A stretch of 5,815 nucleotides of DNA from contig JABDII010000001.1 of NCBI GenBank assembly GCA_013003805.1, positions 1-5,815 of the forward strand. The letters run 5' to 3'. The position numbers were made by a program, and so were the translations under genes. The notes under the pieces were generated by a model, which saw only the letters and a list, made by a program, of their open reading frames with translations, did no database searches and was not told the origin of the DNA. This DNA is from Gemmatimonadales bacterium (GTDB lineage Bacteria > Gemmatimonadota > Gemmatimonadetes > Gemmatimonadales > GWC2-71-9). Within the stretch, counting starts at the first letter, position 1, and each line of letters opens with the position of its first letter. This document shows, piece by piece, positions 1 through 4,760 of this stretch.

Positions 1-368
1 CGAATGACGGTTTGGAGGGTGTCGGTGGAGGTACCGCCGGCCCTCATATAGGTAACGATGATACTCACTGCCCGGCTCGTCCCGGCATTGGGCACGATCC
101 AGGTTTCGGTCACGCCGTCGGTCGTAATCGGTCCCCCGCTCGCGAAGGCTCCGCCGGTGCAGGGCGGCGACGTCGTGTTGGCGATTGCCCGTAGGGTCTC
201 AATGCGCCGAGTGGCAACTTCCATGGCCACCGTCGTGCGCCGGCCCTGCCCAATCATGCGCGTGGTCATGGCGGTAGACCCCATCAGCGCAATCACGCCG
301 ATCGAGAGGACGACCACCGCGACCAAGACCTCGACGATAGTGAAGCCGGCTTTGCCAGTGATGGTCAT
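1..368 (-). CDS. PilV-like type IV pilus minor pseudopilin (3' part beyond left edge)
   Basis: This is the N-terminal 122 residues of a prepilin-like protein; the frame is open to the window edge, so the C-terminus is missing. The class III signal is clear: a short leader MTITGKAG, then cleavage before F9 in FTIVEVLV, with the conserved glutamate at mature position 5 (E13). Residues 9-30 form the hydrophobic helix that sits in the inner membrane and later in the pilus or pseudopilus core. The downstream part (RIIGQGRR-like charged stretch, then ATRRIETLRAIA) resembles PilV/GspI-type minor pilins that help prime assembly. The ATG overlaps the TGA of the upstream pseudopilin gene (ATGA), and an AGGGTGG ribosome site lies 7 bases before it, so the two are translated together. 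Other minor pilin genes (PilW or PilX type) would be expected past the left edge; this is inference. Confident as a pseudopilin, less so for the exact subtype. Confidence 0.85.
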   Translation of the reverse strand, partial: MTITGKAGFTIVEVLVAVVVLSIGVIALMGSTAMTTRMIGQGRRTTVAMEVATRRIETLRAIANTTSPPCTGGAFASGGPITTDGVTETWIVPNAGTSRAVSIIVTYMRAGGTSTDTLQTVI

Positions 369-805
369 TTCGTCACCACCCTGCCGAACCCGCCGATTTC
401 AACGGTATCGGCGTAGGCCCCTCGCATGACCTCAATCACGCCTCCGCCCCGGCCGAAGCCGCGGGGATCGATGGCAAGGATCGCCGGCGAGGACACGGTG
501 ACTCCGTACTCCCCGTGCAGGTCCTCAACACCGCCCAGGGTATCGAGACCGCCACCCGGGAGTGTCGCCGTGATGACCGCTGTATTGCCGCTGAATCGGA
601 CGGCGGTGGGCCGGTTGGTGGTCATGGCGTTGGCTCGGGCCTGGTTGTAGAGCGTCACGACCTTGGTCCGGGCCCCTCGCACGTCGCTCTGCTGAACCAC
701 CGCGCGAAAACGCGGCAGGGCCAACAGCATGAGGCCGCCCATCACCACGATCACGATCAGCATCTCACTCAGGGTAAATCCGTTGCTTTCTTGAGAGCCG
801 GCCAT
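365..805 (-). CDS. FimT/GspH-like pseudopilin
   Basis: A 146-residue prepilin-like protein. The leader MAGSQESNG ends in the glycine required by prepilin peptidase (PilD/GspO), followed by FTLSEMLIVIVVMGGLMLL, with the conserved mature Glu5 at E14 and a single hydrophobic helix over about residues 10-29. The region after it (RFRAVVQQSDVRGARTKVVTLYNQARANAMTTNRP in sense, here split by motif: QSDVRGAR, YNQARANAM, NRPTAVRF) matches the FimT/GspH pattern of an amphipathic helix then beta-rich head. The length is typical of GspH-domain proteins (about 140-180). It would be an inner-membrane minor pseudopilin of a type IV pilus, DNA-uptake or type II secretion machine; the sequence does not tell which. 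Its TGA overlaps the next gene's ATG by 4 bases, so it sits in an operon with the PilV-like gene. The ATG is preceded by only a weak ACGAG site; a small upstream ORF ends exactly on this start (TGATG), which may supply ribosomes by coupling. Confidence 0.88.
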   Translation of the reverse strand: MAGSQESNGFTLSEMLIVIVVMGGLMLLALPRFRAVVQQSDVRGARTKVVTLYNQARANAMTTNRPTAVRFSGNTAVITATLPGGGLDTLGGVEDLHGEYGVTVSSPAILAIDPRGFGRGGGVIEVMRGAYADTVEIGGFGRVVTK

Positions 806-918
806 CAGTCATCTCGTGGTAAGTGTGCAATAATCACCCACTCCTCTTGCCCGGGGCGGATCTCGACCAGGGTAGAAGGAGGAGCTGTCATCGATAGTTC
901 TAGCACGCCTTGTGCCAT
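805..918 (-). CDS. Possible small leader ORF coupled to the FimT-like gene (37 aa)
   Basis: A 37-codon frame beginning MAQGVLELSM and ending PRDD, with a second possible ATG at 891 (28 codons). Its TGA overlaps the FimT-like ATG as TGATG, an arrangement typical of translational reinitiation. The C-terminal half (VEIRPGQEEWVIIAHL) looks protein-like, and the frame is bounded upstream by a TAA in the AT-rich region around 940. I see no good ribosome binding site before either ATG, and I recognise no family. It could be a real small protein, a leader peptide, or chance. The strongest support is the stop/start overlap together with the poor ribosome site of the pseudopilin gene. Confidence 0.3.
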   Translation of the reverse strand: MAQGVLELSMTAPPSTLVEIRPGQEEWVIIAHLPRDD

Positions 919-1250
919 ACTCAAGACGTTATATTACAATACTTTAGAAATGAAGCCCGAGCGGGTTCCAGGGCATTCTGCTACACCTTGCTGTGGGAGC
1001 GCTGCACTCGGTTCAGCAATTGGATAAGTTCACGACATAGGTAGATGAAATCCGACGATGTCGCAACTGCTAAGAACGATACAGCAGAAAGGCTAGCCGC
1101 AGTAGATGAGAACCACTATCGTATTACAATGCAACGACTTAGATCAAAATCTCCCGTAAGGGGGTGTGGTGGATCGATTTCGGACAGTGCCATTGTGCCC
1201 TTCAGGACCTGCTATTACCCCGCCAGGCAGCGCTGGAGGTGCCCCGAGAG

Positions 1251-1290
1251 GGCCAAGCTCCGAGCCCTGACCAAGAGCTTATCTTTGGCC
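1251..1290 (+). promoter_or_regulatory. Hairpin in the leader of the PfpI-family gene
   Basis: GGCCAAGCTC at 1251-1260 pairs with GAGCTT at 1275-1280 and GGCC at 1287-1290, giving a ten-pair stem interrupted by a six-base bulge (1281-1286) around a 14-base loop. It ends 10 bases before the GAGGAA ribosome site. There is no T-run after it, so it is not an intrinsic terminator; if real it would act in the mRNA leader (stability or translation). Function is unproven. Confidence 0.3.
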
Positions 1291-1300
1291 GACTCCACCC

Positions 1301-1306
1301 GAGGAA
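1301..1306 (+). promoter_or_regulatory. Ribosome binding site fixing the PfpI-family start
   Basis: GAGGAA lies 7 bases before the ATG at 1314. It supports this start over the in-frame ATG at 1164, whose extra 50 codons show no homology-like sequence to the family N-terminus. Confidence 0.8.
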
Positions 1307-1313
1307 CCGATTC

Positions 1314-1832
1314 ATGACGCTGACCGGAAAGCGGGTCTTGTTCTTCGCCGGGCCGCTCTACGAGGATCTCGAACTCTGGTATCCCAAGCTCCGTCTCGAG
1401 GAAGAGGGCGCCGAGACTATCGTGGCCGGCACGGGAGAGAAGAGCTACCAGGGGAAGCGGGGCTATCCGATAACGGTGGATAGGGACGTGCATGAGATCG
1501 ACCCCGGCGATTTCGACGGGCTGGTCATTCCGGGCGGCTACGCGCCGGACATCATGCGGCGCTCCGAGCGGTTGCTGGAGGTCACTCGCGCCATCTTCCA
1601 GGCCGGCAAACCCGTCGCATTCATTTGCCACGCGGGGTGGGTGCCGATCTCGGCTGGAATCGTCGAGGGCAAAGCCGGCACCAGCGTCCGCGCGATCAAA
1701 GACGATCTGGTCAATGCCGGCATGCGATGGGAAGACAGCCCGGTGGTGGTTGATGGGAACTTGATTTCCTCCCGCACTCCGGCGGACCTCACCCATTTTG
1801 TCCAGGCCCTGATCACAGCCCTTAAGGACTAA
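1314..1832 (+). CDS. PfpI/DJ-1 superfamily protein (protease I-like, cytoplasmic)
   Basis: The 172-residue product is the normal single-domain length for PfpI-type DJ-1 proteins and matches the family along its whole length. The N-terminal strand leads into FAGPLYEDLELWYP, where E17 is the conserved acidic residue that contacts the reactive cysteine. The central FDGLVIPGGYAPD (about 67-79) is the family's signature loop. The nucleophile elbow is PVAFICHAGW, with C105 as nucleophile and H106 beside it. SAGIVEGKAGTS and IKDDLVNAG, then VVVDGNLISSRTPADL, follow the order seen in Pyrococcus PfpI. Members have been described as proteases, stress proteins, glyoxalase III or deglycases of glyoxal-modified molecules; the biochemical role is disputed, so I name only the family. 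The start is fixed by a GAGGAA site. The next gene follows after 7 bases and probably shares the transcript, with its ribosome site lying inside the end of this gene. Confidence 0.93.
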   Translation: MTLTGKRVLFFAGPLYEDLELWYPKLRLEEEGAETIVAGTGEKSYQGKRGYPITVDRDVHEIDPGDFDGLVIPGGYAPDIMRRSERLLEVTRAIFQAGKPVAFICHAGWVPISAGIVEGKAGTSVRAIKDDLVNAGMRWEDSPVVVDGNLISSRTPADLTHFVQALITALKD

Positions 1833-1839
1833 CTGCCGT

Positions 1840-2163
1840 ATGCCACTCGCCGAGATTCAACAGCAGGTCGACCAGTGGGTCGACCAGTACCAGGTCGGAT
1901 ACTTTCATCCCCTCACCAACATCGCCCGTCTCGCCGAGGAAGTCGGGGAACTGGCGCGCGAAGTGAATCACCAGTTCGGCCAGAAGACCAAGAAGGGGGA
2001 GGAGCCCATAGGTGACTTGGACATGGAGATGGCCGATATCCTCTTCGTTATCATCTGCATGGCCAACCGCGAAGGCATTGATCTCGATAAGGCCTTCGCG
2101 CGCATGATGGAGAAGATCGAGCGGCGGGACGCGAAACGGTGGGCCAAGAAGCCCAAGAAATAG
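1840..2163 (+). CDS. MazG-like nucleotide pyrophosphohydrolase (single-domain)
   Basis: A 107-residue all-alpha protein of the MazG/dUTPase-like NTP pyrophosphatase fold, which hydrolyses (d)NTPs to monophosphate and pyrophosphate and is thought to remove non-canonical or excess nucleotides. The metal-binding acids are in place: LAEEVGELARE gives E33, E34 and E37, and the second helix DLDMEMADILF gives E63 and D66. The pattern, with a short linker KKGEEPIGD between the helices and a basic C-terminal tail (KIERRDAKRWAKK), resembles the short YpjD-type MazG proteins of Firmicutes rather than the two-domain E. coli MazG. The ATG is 7 bases after the stop of the PfpI-family gene; an AAGGA site sits 11 bases upstream, inside that gene. 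Substrate cannot be read from sequence. The stop codon is 3 bases from the stop of the convergent rsgA gene. Confidence 0.9.
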   Translation: MPLAEIQQQVDQWVDQYQVGYFHPLTNIARLAEEVGELAREVNHQFGQKTKKGEEPIGDLDMEMADILFVIICMANREGIDLDKAFARMMEKIERRDAKRWAKKPKK

Positions 2164-2166
2164 CCA

Positions 2167-3075
2167 CTATTCCCAGGGCTTGGGGGCGGACTCCAGTTCG
2201 CTAAGTAGGGCGAGGTAGCTGGCGTAGCGATCGTCCCTGACGGACCCGGTCACCACAGCCTGCTGGACCGCACAATCCGGCTCCTGTTTGTGCCGGCAGT
2301 CGGCAAAGCGACAACTTGCGATAAGCGGGCGAAACTCCGGAAAGCACTCCGCCAGTTCGGCCGGCTCGACGCCCCACAACCCCACCTCGCTGAAGCCGGG
2401 AGTGTCGATCACGTATCCGCCTTCCGTGAGGGGGATCATAATTGCCGACACGGTGGTCTGCCGGCCACGGCGGATCTTCGCACTGATCTCCCGGACTCGG
2501 AGCTTGAGGCCCGACTCGATCGCGTTGAGCAGGCTGGACTTCCCAGCGCCCGACGGGCCAGTGACCACGCTCGCCCTGCCACGCAAGCCTTTGCGAAGCT
2601 CGGGAATGCCCTCACCAGTCTTGGCACTGGTGAGATAAACCGGATACCCGGTGGAATGAAATCGCTCGGCCAGTGCATCGCCCGGCGCCAGGTCGATTTT
2701 GTTGATGGCGATCGCGGCGGTGAGATGATTCACCTCGGCGATGGCGAGGAGACGGTCGAGGAGTTGAGGCACCGGTGCCGGGTCCACCGCGGCGGTTACC
2801 ACTACCACCTGGTCCACGTTGGCCACCACCGGCCGGAGCCCCCTTCCCTCGGGCACGCGCCGAGCGAGGACACTCCGGCGCGGCTCGACCGCCGTGATCC
2901 CAAAGAGCCCGCCGGCTTCTCCGATCTCGAGCGAGACGATGTCACCCACCACGACCTTGGGCCCTTCGTCCTTCGCCTTGCCGCGCAGGACGGCGCGCAC
3001 GGTCCCCTCGGGCGTGGCGATCTGGTACACCGACCCATCCCGTTCGAGCACGGTCCCGGTCAGGTTGGTGTTCAC
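2167..3075 (-). CDS. rsgA: Ribosome small subunit-dependent GTPase RsgA
   Basis: RsgA (YjeQ/EngC) is a circularly permuted GTPase that binds the 30S subunit late in assembly and checks the decoding centre. Visible parts, counted from the chosen GTG: an OB-fold N-terminal domain (about 5-65); G4 INKID at 124-128; G5 TSAKTGE at 149-155; the P-loop GPSGAGKSS at 173-181; G2 RRGRQTT at 202-208; and G3 DTPGF at 224-228. This G4-G5-G1-G2-G3 order is the permutation that defines the family. A C-terminal zinc motif follows, C255-x4-C260-x-H262-x5-C268. The 302-residue length is normal. The frame stays open further upstream, but that part overlaps the neighbouring gene and lacks the fold; GTG at 3075 overlaps the previous gene's TGA (GTGA), and an AAAGG site lies upstream. 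GTG at 3078 is an alternative. Last gene of the proline dehydrogenase operon. Confidence 0.96.
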   Translation of the reverse strand: MNTNLTGTVLERDGSVYQIATPEGTVRAVLRGKAKDEGPKVVVGDIVSLEIGEAGGLFGITAVEPRRSVLARRVPEGRGLRPVVANVDQVVVVTAAVDPAPVPQLLDRLLAIAEVNHLTAAIAINKIDLAPGDALAERFHSTGYPVYLTSAKTGEGIPELRKGLRGRASVVTGPSGAGKSSLLNAIESGLKLRVREISAKIRRGRQTTVSAIMIPLTEGGYVIDTPGFSEVGLWGVEPAELAECFPEFRPLIASCRFADCRHKQEPDCAVQQAVVTGSVRDDRYASYLALLSELESAPKPWE

Positions 3076-3359
3076 CACTCCCTGGGAGCCTTTGCGATGG
3101 CTTCGTCCAGGGCTGCTTTCACGTCGAATAGGGATAGGGCCTTGATGCGCTCCTCCGCTTCCTTTCGTGTCTGTCCCCACGCGAGGTACTCGGTCTCGAC
3201 GTGCCCAACCGCACTGGTGCCAGCCGGCGACCAACGAATAAACAGCAATGCCGCGCCATAGTGCCCGGTGGCGCTTGGCTCGTCCTCAGTGAAGATACCG
3301 ACCGAGTAGGCTTGCCCGTCGCTCCCACTGAAGGCCGCGGCGCGCCCATGTTTCTCCAT
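3072..3359 (-). CDS. Small protein of unknown function between proline dehydrogenase and RsgA
   Basis: About 95 residues, soluble, with no signal peptide or membrane segment. I do not recognise a named domain. The first two thirds look beta-rich (AAAFSGSDGQAYSVGIFTED, then HYGAALLFIRWSP and GHVETEYLAWG), and the C-terminal third is a charged amphipathic helix pair (TRKEAEERIKALSLFDVKAALDEAI). I chose ATG at 3359, which has a GGTGG site 4-5 bases upstream and starts at the compact part of the protein; a GTG at 3401 would add 14 residues and overlap the proline dehydrogenase end by 16 bases. The stop overlaps the rsgA start (GTGA), so it is translated with rsgA. Its role is unknown; the operon does not make one obvious. 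Confidence 0.75.
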   Translation of the reverse strand: MEKHGRAAAFSGSDGQAYSVGIFTEDEPSATGHYGAALLFIRWSPAGTSAVGHVETEYLAWGQTRKEAEERIKALSLFDVKAALDEAIAKAPREW

Positions 3360-3385
3360 GTATCCACCAAGCGTCACTTCCGGCT

Positions 3386-4318
3386 TCACGAGCGAGGCCA
3401 CATCTCCCGCATGATGTTTCCAACCATGAAGGCGACGTTTGAGGGACGTTCAGCTAGCCGGCGCATGAGGTAGGGGTACCACTGACTGCCGAAGGGGATA
3501 TAGACGCGAACACCAGCTCCGCCCGCGCGCAGCTGCTGCTGGAGATCGCGGCGCACGCCGTAGAGCATTTGGAACTCGAACCGGTCGGCAGCAATGCCGT
3601 GCTGGGAGGCGAAGTGCTGGGCATGACGGATGATGCGTTCGTCGTGGGTGGCGATGGCGGGGTGATTCCCCTTGAGGAGCAATCGTTCCATCAAGGCGAC
3701 GAAGTTGGCATCCACATCGGCCTTCTTGGGAAAGGCAACATCCTGCGGCTCCAAGTAGGCGCCTTTGCACAGCCGGACTCGCACTCCCTCGTCGATCAGC
3801 TGCTGGATGTCATCGGCTGAGCGACGGAGCGCAGACTGGATTACAACACCAACGCAGTTCCCAAATTGCGGAGCAACGCGGGTTCGGTAGAGGTCGAGCG
3901 TTCGCTGGGTATACTCGGAACTCTCCATATCGATTCGTACGAATCCCCCGTGCTCCTTCGCCCGTGTCGCGATGGCACACACATTGGACGCACACAGATT
4001 CTCATCGATATCGAACCCCATCTGAGTCAACTTGACCGAGACGTTGACCTCCAGGTTCTCGGTGTGCAACTGGTCGAGGATGGCCAGGTATTTGTCACGC
4101 GCGGCCAGGGCCGCGGGCGGCGCGGCCACGCTCTCACCCAGGAAATCAACCGTGGCACCGATGTCCCGGGTGCGGAGGTTCAGTGCGACCTGAACGGCGT
4201 CCTCGACCGCCTCGCCGGCGACGAACCGCGATGCCATCCTCCAGGCCAGCCGGTTTCGCCGGACGAAGTTGTAGACCCCTCGTCGCTCCGACAGCCAGAG
4301 CAATCCGTGTCGTAGCAT
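3386..4318 (-). CDS. Proline dehydrogenase, monofunctional
   Basis: A 310-residue FAD enzyme that oxidises proline to delta-1-pyrroline-5-carboxylate and passes electrons to the membrane quinone pool, the first step of proline catabolism. The length fits the monofunctional enzymes (Bacillus PutB/FadM, Thermus) rather than bifunctional PutA. The barrel motifs occur in family order: NVSVKLTQMGFD (K96, equivalent to the catalytic-site lysine 329 of E. coli PutA), VRIDMESSEYT (D130), GVVIQSALRRS, VRLCKGAYLEP (FAD contacts), IATHDERII, FEFQMLYGVRRDLQ, and the substrate loop VRVYIPFG to YLMRRLAERP, with Y273, Y283 and the paired R286/R287 that bind the proline carboxylate. The start MLRHGLLWLSE is the usual family beginning; its ribosome site is weak. 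A P5C dehydrogenase gene is not in the window. First gene of a leftward unit with the small unknown protein and rsgA. Confidence 0.95.
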   Translation of the reverse strand: MLRHGLLWLSERRGVYNFVRRNRLAWRMASRFVAGEAVEDAVQVALNLRTRDIGATVDFLGESVAAPPAALAARDKYLAILDQLHTENLEVNVSVKLTQMGFDIDENLCASNVCAIATRAKEHGGFVRIDMESSEYTQRTLDLYRTRVAPQFGNCVGVVIQSALRRSADDIQQLIDEGVRVRLCKGAYLEPQDVAFPKKADVDANFVALMERLLLKGNHPAIATHDERIIRHAQHFASQHGIAADRFEFQMLYGVRRDLQQQLRAGGAGVRVYIPFGSQWYPYLMRRLAERPSNVAFMVGNIMREMWPRS

Positions 4319-4603
4319 GCCCGAATCGAGCCCCGATCAAAGGTTCTCTTTGTGCGCTAGATCACACCCAGGAGCGCCCCGAAACTAGTCCCCAACGGGC
4401 GGCCCAACAAGCGTGCGGAGGGCCCACAATGGGTGTTGCAGACCACCAAGATTGGTGCGGGCGAGGTTCCCCCGCGAATGCCGTAACGTATTGGAGTATA
4501 TAGACATTATCCCAGCGCCGTTTGTGGCATGGGTCTCGCTCTAGTAGGGGGTGCGGGCTGGGCCCGCGGCAGCAAGACAATCGAATTGGAACGGACACAC
4601 GAT
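4319..4603. other. Divergent intergenic region, promoter-bearing half
   Basis: No gene seen. It separates proline dehydrogenase (leftward) from the riboswitch-led lipoprotein gene (rightward), so it should carry both promoters. The AT-rich island 4480-4511 is the best candidate zone (TATATA, CATTAT on plus; GATAAT on minus), but no convincing -35 box pairs with these. Other structure: a perfect palindrome CACCAA-GA-TTGGTG at 4444-4457, and a six-pair all-GC hairpin at 4553-4567 (GCGGGC, loop TGG, GCCCGC) without a T-run. Confidence 0.5.
4444..4457. repeat. 14-bp palindrome, operator-like
   Basis: CACCAA, two-base spacer GA, then TTGGTG: a perfect inverted repeat of the size of a dimeric repressor site. 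It lies 126 bases upstream of the proline dehydrogenase start and close to the AT-rich promoter candidate. Regulator unknown; chance occurrence is possible. Confidence 0.25.
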
Positions 4604-4692
4604 CCGCCCGATAAGAGCACACCCGGAGCGATCCGGGGCCGCAAAACTAGAGGTCTCCCCAAGCGGGTGAGATAGCTCGGTGCCGAAGGTGG
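4604..4692 (+). promoter_or_regulatory. Class I cyclic-di-GMP (GEMM) riboswitch aptamer
   Basis: Compared by eye with the Vibrio Vc2 aptamer, the segment has the same parts at nearly the same spacing. The first hairpin is 4622-4627/4632-4637 (six pairs) with a GCGA GNRA tetraloop at 4628-4631, as in Vc2 (six pairs, GAAA). The core CGCAAA is at 4640-4645. The second hairpin has GAG 4650-4652 pairing with CUC 4676-4678, an internal loop of G4653 against UAG 4673-4675, then UCUC 4654-4657 with GAGA 4669-4672, and CCC/GGG to an AAGC loop. In Vc2 the internal loop is the same G/UAG while both flanking helices differ by compensatory changes. The ligand-contact positions G20, A47 and C92 of Vc2 fall on G4617, A4644 and C4683. 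CCGCC 4604-4608 can close the element with GGUGG 4688-4692. Deviations: ACA for AAA before the first stem, GCC for GAC after it, and GGUGCC for GGUUACC. The class binds c-di-GMP. Confidence 0.8.
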
Positions 4693-4695
4693 AAA

Positions 4696-4716
4696 GGCAG
4701 TGCGGAGCGTGATGCC
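4696..4716 (+). promoter_or_regulatory. Candidate antiterminator hairpin of the riboswitch
   Basis: GGCA 4696-4699 pairs with UGCC 4713-4716; after one mismatch, UGCG 4701-4704 pairs with CGUG 4708-4711 using two G-U pairs. It uses bases 4706-4713 needed by the terminator, so the two structures exclude each other. GGCA 4696-4699 can also pair with UGCC 4681-4684 at the aptamer's 3' end, which would free the terminator. Confidence 0.5.
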
Positions 4717-4739
4717 AGCAAGGATCGCGCTTTTGTGTT
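4706..4739 (+). terminator. Intrinsic terminator, riboswitch expression platform
   Basis: AGCGTGAT at 4706-4713 pairs along all eight bases with ATCGCGCT at 4724-4731 (one G-U pair), with a 10-base loop, followed by TTTTGTGTT. It lies between the aptamer and the lipoprotein ribosome site, so termination here would prevent expression of that gene. The T-run is interrupted by G, so it may be of moderate strength. Confidence 0.65.
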
Positions 4740-4750
4740 ACATCGGGCGT

Positions 4751-4755
4751 GGGAG
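4751..4755 (+). promoter_or_regulatory. Ribosome binding site fixing the lipoprotein start
   Basis: GGGAG lies 5 bases before ATG 4761. The in-frame GTG at 4749 would put this site inside the coding region, so ATG 4761 is preferred; it also gives a standard lipoprotein signal peptide. Confidence 0.75.
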
Positions 4756-4760
4756 CCGGA

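Larger units (their letters stand above)
919..1313. other. Divergent intergenic region before the pseudopilin and PfpI genes
   Basis: No convincing gene. A 90-codon plus-strand frame starting at 1045 has no ribosome site, ends inside the PfpI start region, and becomes Arg/Ser/Cys-rich, so I do not call it. The stretch 928-950 is the most AT-rich part of the area and is a plausible promoter zone for the leftward pilin operon (TATAAC/TAATAT-like boxes on the minus strand), but no good -35 box accompanies it. The 9-mer TATTACAAT occurs at 932-940 and again at 1122-1130. A structured leader is listed separately at 1251-1290. Confidence 0.5.

Noticed and set aside
932..1130. Repeated 9-mer TATTACAAT at 932-940 and 1122-1130
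   Set aside because: Two short copies in an AT-rich region can occur by chance; neither has a matching -35 box, and no further copies were seen.
1164..1313. N-terminal extension of the PfpI-family protein from ATG 1164
   Set aside because: The family N-terminus begins right after ATG 1314, which has an excellent GAGGAA site; the extension is not protein-like.
1045..1317. 90-codon plus-strand frame upstream of the PfpI-family gene
   Set aside because: No ribosome binding site, unlike-protein composition in its second half, overlap with the structured leader and with the start of a well-supported gene.
3076..3234. N-terminal extension of RsgA
   Set aside because: It overlaps the small gene upstream, lacks RsgA-like sequence, and the GTGA junction at 3075 explains the start.
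2290..3261. Long plus-strand frame opposite rsgA
   Set aside because: It is a shadow of the GC-rich rsgA and neighbouring gene; the minus strand carries all GTPase motifs and the zinc motif.
3866..4315. Plus-strand frame opposite proline dehydrogenase
   Set aside because: Antisense to a fully motif-supported enzyme gene; no ribosome site or recognisable domain.
4553..4567. All-GC hairpin GCGGGC-TGG-GCCCGC as a terminator
   Set aside because: No T-run on either strand; in a GC-rich region such a short repeat is not strong evidence of function.
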